Assembly (NCBI GenBank): GCA_946062035.1
Contig: CAMGTS010000064.1
Coordinates: forward strand, 1-7,161
Direction of reading: 5' to 3'
Length of the DNA: 7,161 bases
Origin: an uncultured Bacteroidales bacterium
GTDB lineage: Bacteria > Bacteroidota > Bacteroidia > Bacteroidales > UBA932
Numbering within the stretch: the stretch's first letter is position 1; every line of letters starts with the position of its first letter. The notes beneath the pieces were generated by a model. That model did not search any database, was not told the DNA's origin, and worked only from the letters and a program-made list of their open reading frames with translations. Shown one piece after another: positions 6,441 to 7,161 of the stretch. A program made the position numbers and the translations under genes.

Positions 6441-7161
6441 CTATCTTTCAATATGCAGGTCGACGACACCTAAAACCTCGGTTGAAACCTCACCAAGTAT
6501 TCCGGCTTTTGAATTTACGCCTGTCTGGATTTTTATAAAATCAACGTATTTTAGTCTTGCCTGCGTAAAATCCTGATACATTGCGTTCTTGATAATAAAG
6601 CCGTTCTGGTTGGCATCGGGATCGGTAGGATCGCCGTTTCCGACTCTGTCGCTTCCCATATTGTCGGCATATCCCCAATCGAATGGTGAGTTGTCCCACA
6701 GACCTGTAATAGGGTTTTGTGTGGTGCGGTGTTTCAGACATGTGCCTCGCAATGTATATGAGTCGTCTCCGATCCACGCAGGGTAATAGTAGTCTTGAGT
6801 GTGCATTGTCGGGAGATGGTCGACGCTTCCGGTATTGCCATAGTTGTCTCTCCATTGGACGCTCATCTTAGGAGCGGCGGGACGGTAATATGTAACTTCA
6901 TAATCCTGCCGTGTCTCGCTTTTGCCTGTCTCACTGCCCTTTAATTCATACCATTCGTCGTCAGGAAGCCCGTTGCCGTTGATATCCTGCATAACGTATA
7001 TTATACCAGGTTCGTTTGATCCGCCCTCATTTGTAGAAGAGTTGAAGAAAGCGTTTGATATTACAGAAAAGTCGTAACCTGTCTCTCCGCATTTTATGCT
7101 ATGGTCGAACCCTACGATAATATATCCTCCGAACCCTCCGAGCGATACGAATGACTTATTG
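6441..7161 (-). CDS. Surface protein of the corrinoid-uptake operon, N-terminus beyond the edge
   Basis: The reading frame is open from the right edge (first full codon at 7160-7158) to a TAG at 6441-6443, giving 240 visible residues; the start and signal sequence are outside. An ATG at 6992 is internal, because conserved-looking sequence precedes it (FVSLGGFGGYIIVGFDHSI, then SNEPGIIYVMQDINGNGLP). The visible part resembles a family of Bacteroidetes surface proteins found beside BtuG/BtuB genes. Features include DINGNGLPDDEW (visible 59-70) and DPDANQNGF (180-188), both Asp/Asn/Gly loops like calcium-binding sites, the stretch YELKGSE, and a conserved-looking end (VDFIKIQTGVNSKAGILGE). It probably forms a jelly-roll-like domain on the cell surface and may help capture corrinoids, as described for BtuH-type lipoproteins, but I cannot say that it is BtuH. 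It is the first visible gene of the operon. Confidence 0.75.
   Translation of the reverse strand, partial: NKSFVSLGGFGGYIIVGFDHSIKCGETGYDFSVISNAFFNSSTNEGGSNEPGIIYVMQDINGNGLPDDEWYELKGSETGKSETRQDYEVTYYRPAAPKMSVQWRDNYGNTGSVDHLPTMHTQDYYYPAWIGDDSYTLRGTCLKHRTTQNPITGLWDNSPFDWGYADNMGSDRVGNGDPTDPDANQNGFIIKNAMYQDFTQARLKYVDFIKIQTGVNSKAGILGEVSTEVLGVVDLHIER

Noticed and set aside
1..7161. CRISPR arrays, insertion sequences, prophage genes
   Set aside because: No regularly spaced repeats, transposase or integrase motifs, or paired terminal inverted repeats were seen.

Overview
The window looks like chromosomal DNA of a gut-type Bacteroidales bacterium, possibly Muribaculaceae or a relative. The evidence is promoters of the Bacteroidetes type (TTTG, about 20 bases, then TAnnTTTG), an AraC-type regulator with a membrane N-terminus, lipoproteins with Bacteroidetes-like N-termini, and a TonB-dependent receptor paired with a BtuG-type surface lipoprotein. 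The species cannot be fixed from the sequence alone.

Left part (1-1318): the 5' part of a tRNA-Phe gene runs off the left edge on the minus strand, with a near-perfect promoter. Facing away from it is a 344-residue regulator with about seven membrane segments and a C-terminal AraC-type DNA-binding domain.

Middle (1319-3250): a 386-base gap separates the regulator from the next gene. It holds a cluster of three copies of a 9-11 base motif (two direct, one inverted), a -7-like element, a structured stretch and a strong intrinsic terminator, followed by a separate promoter. The simplest reading is a short transcript of about 135 nt controlled from the repeat cluster, although it could also be the 3' untranslated region of the regulator mRNA. 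The second promoter drives a two-gene operon: a lipoprotein metallophosphoesterase and, overlapping its end, a predicted outer-membrane beta-barrel of unknown function.

Right part (3258-7161, minus strand): an operon transcribed towards the middle. In transcription order it holds a surface protein cut by the right edge, a BtuG-like beta-propeller lipoprotein and a BtuB-like TonB-dependent receptor. Together these look like a corrinoid (vitamin B12) capture and outer-membrane import module: the surface lipoproteins bind the ligand outside the cell and BtuB passes it through the outer membrane using TonB energy. The promoter, and any cobalamin riboswitch, would lie beyond the right edge. The two operons converge with only 7 bases between their stop codons and no visible terminator.

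The least explained part is the 1319-1704 gap; the phosphoesterase/barrel pair is the least understood protein-coding part.
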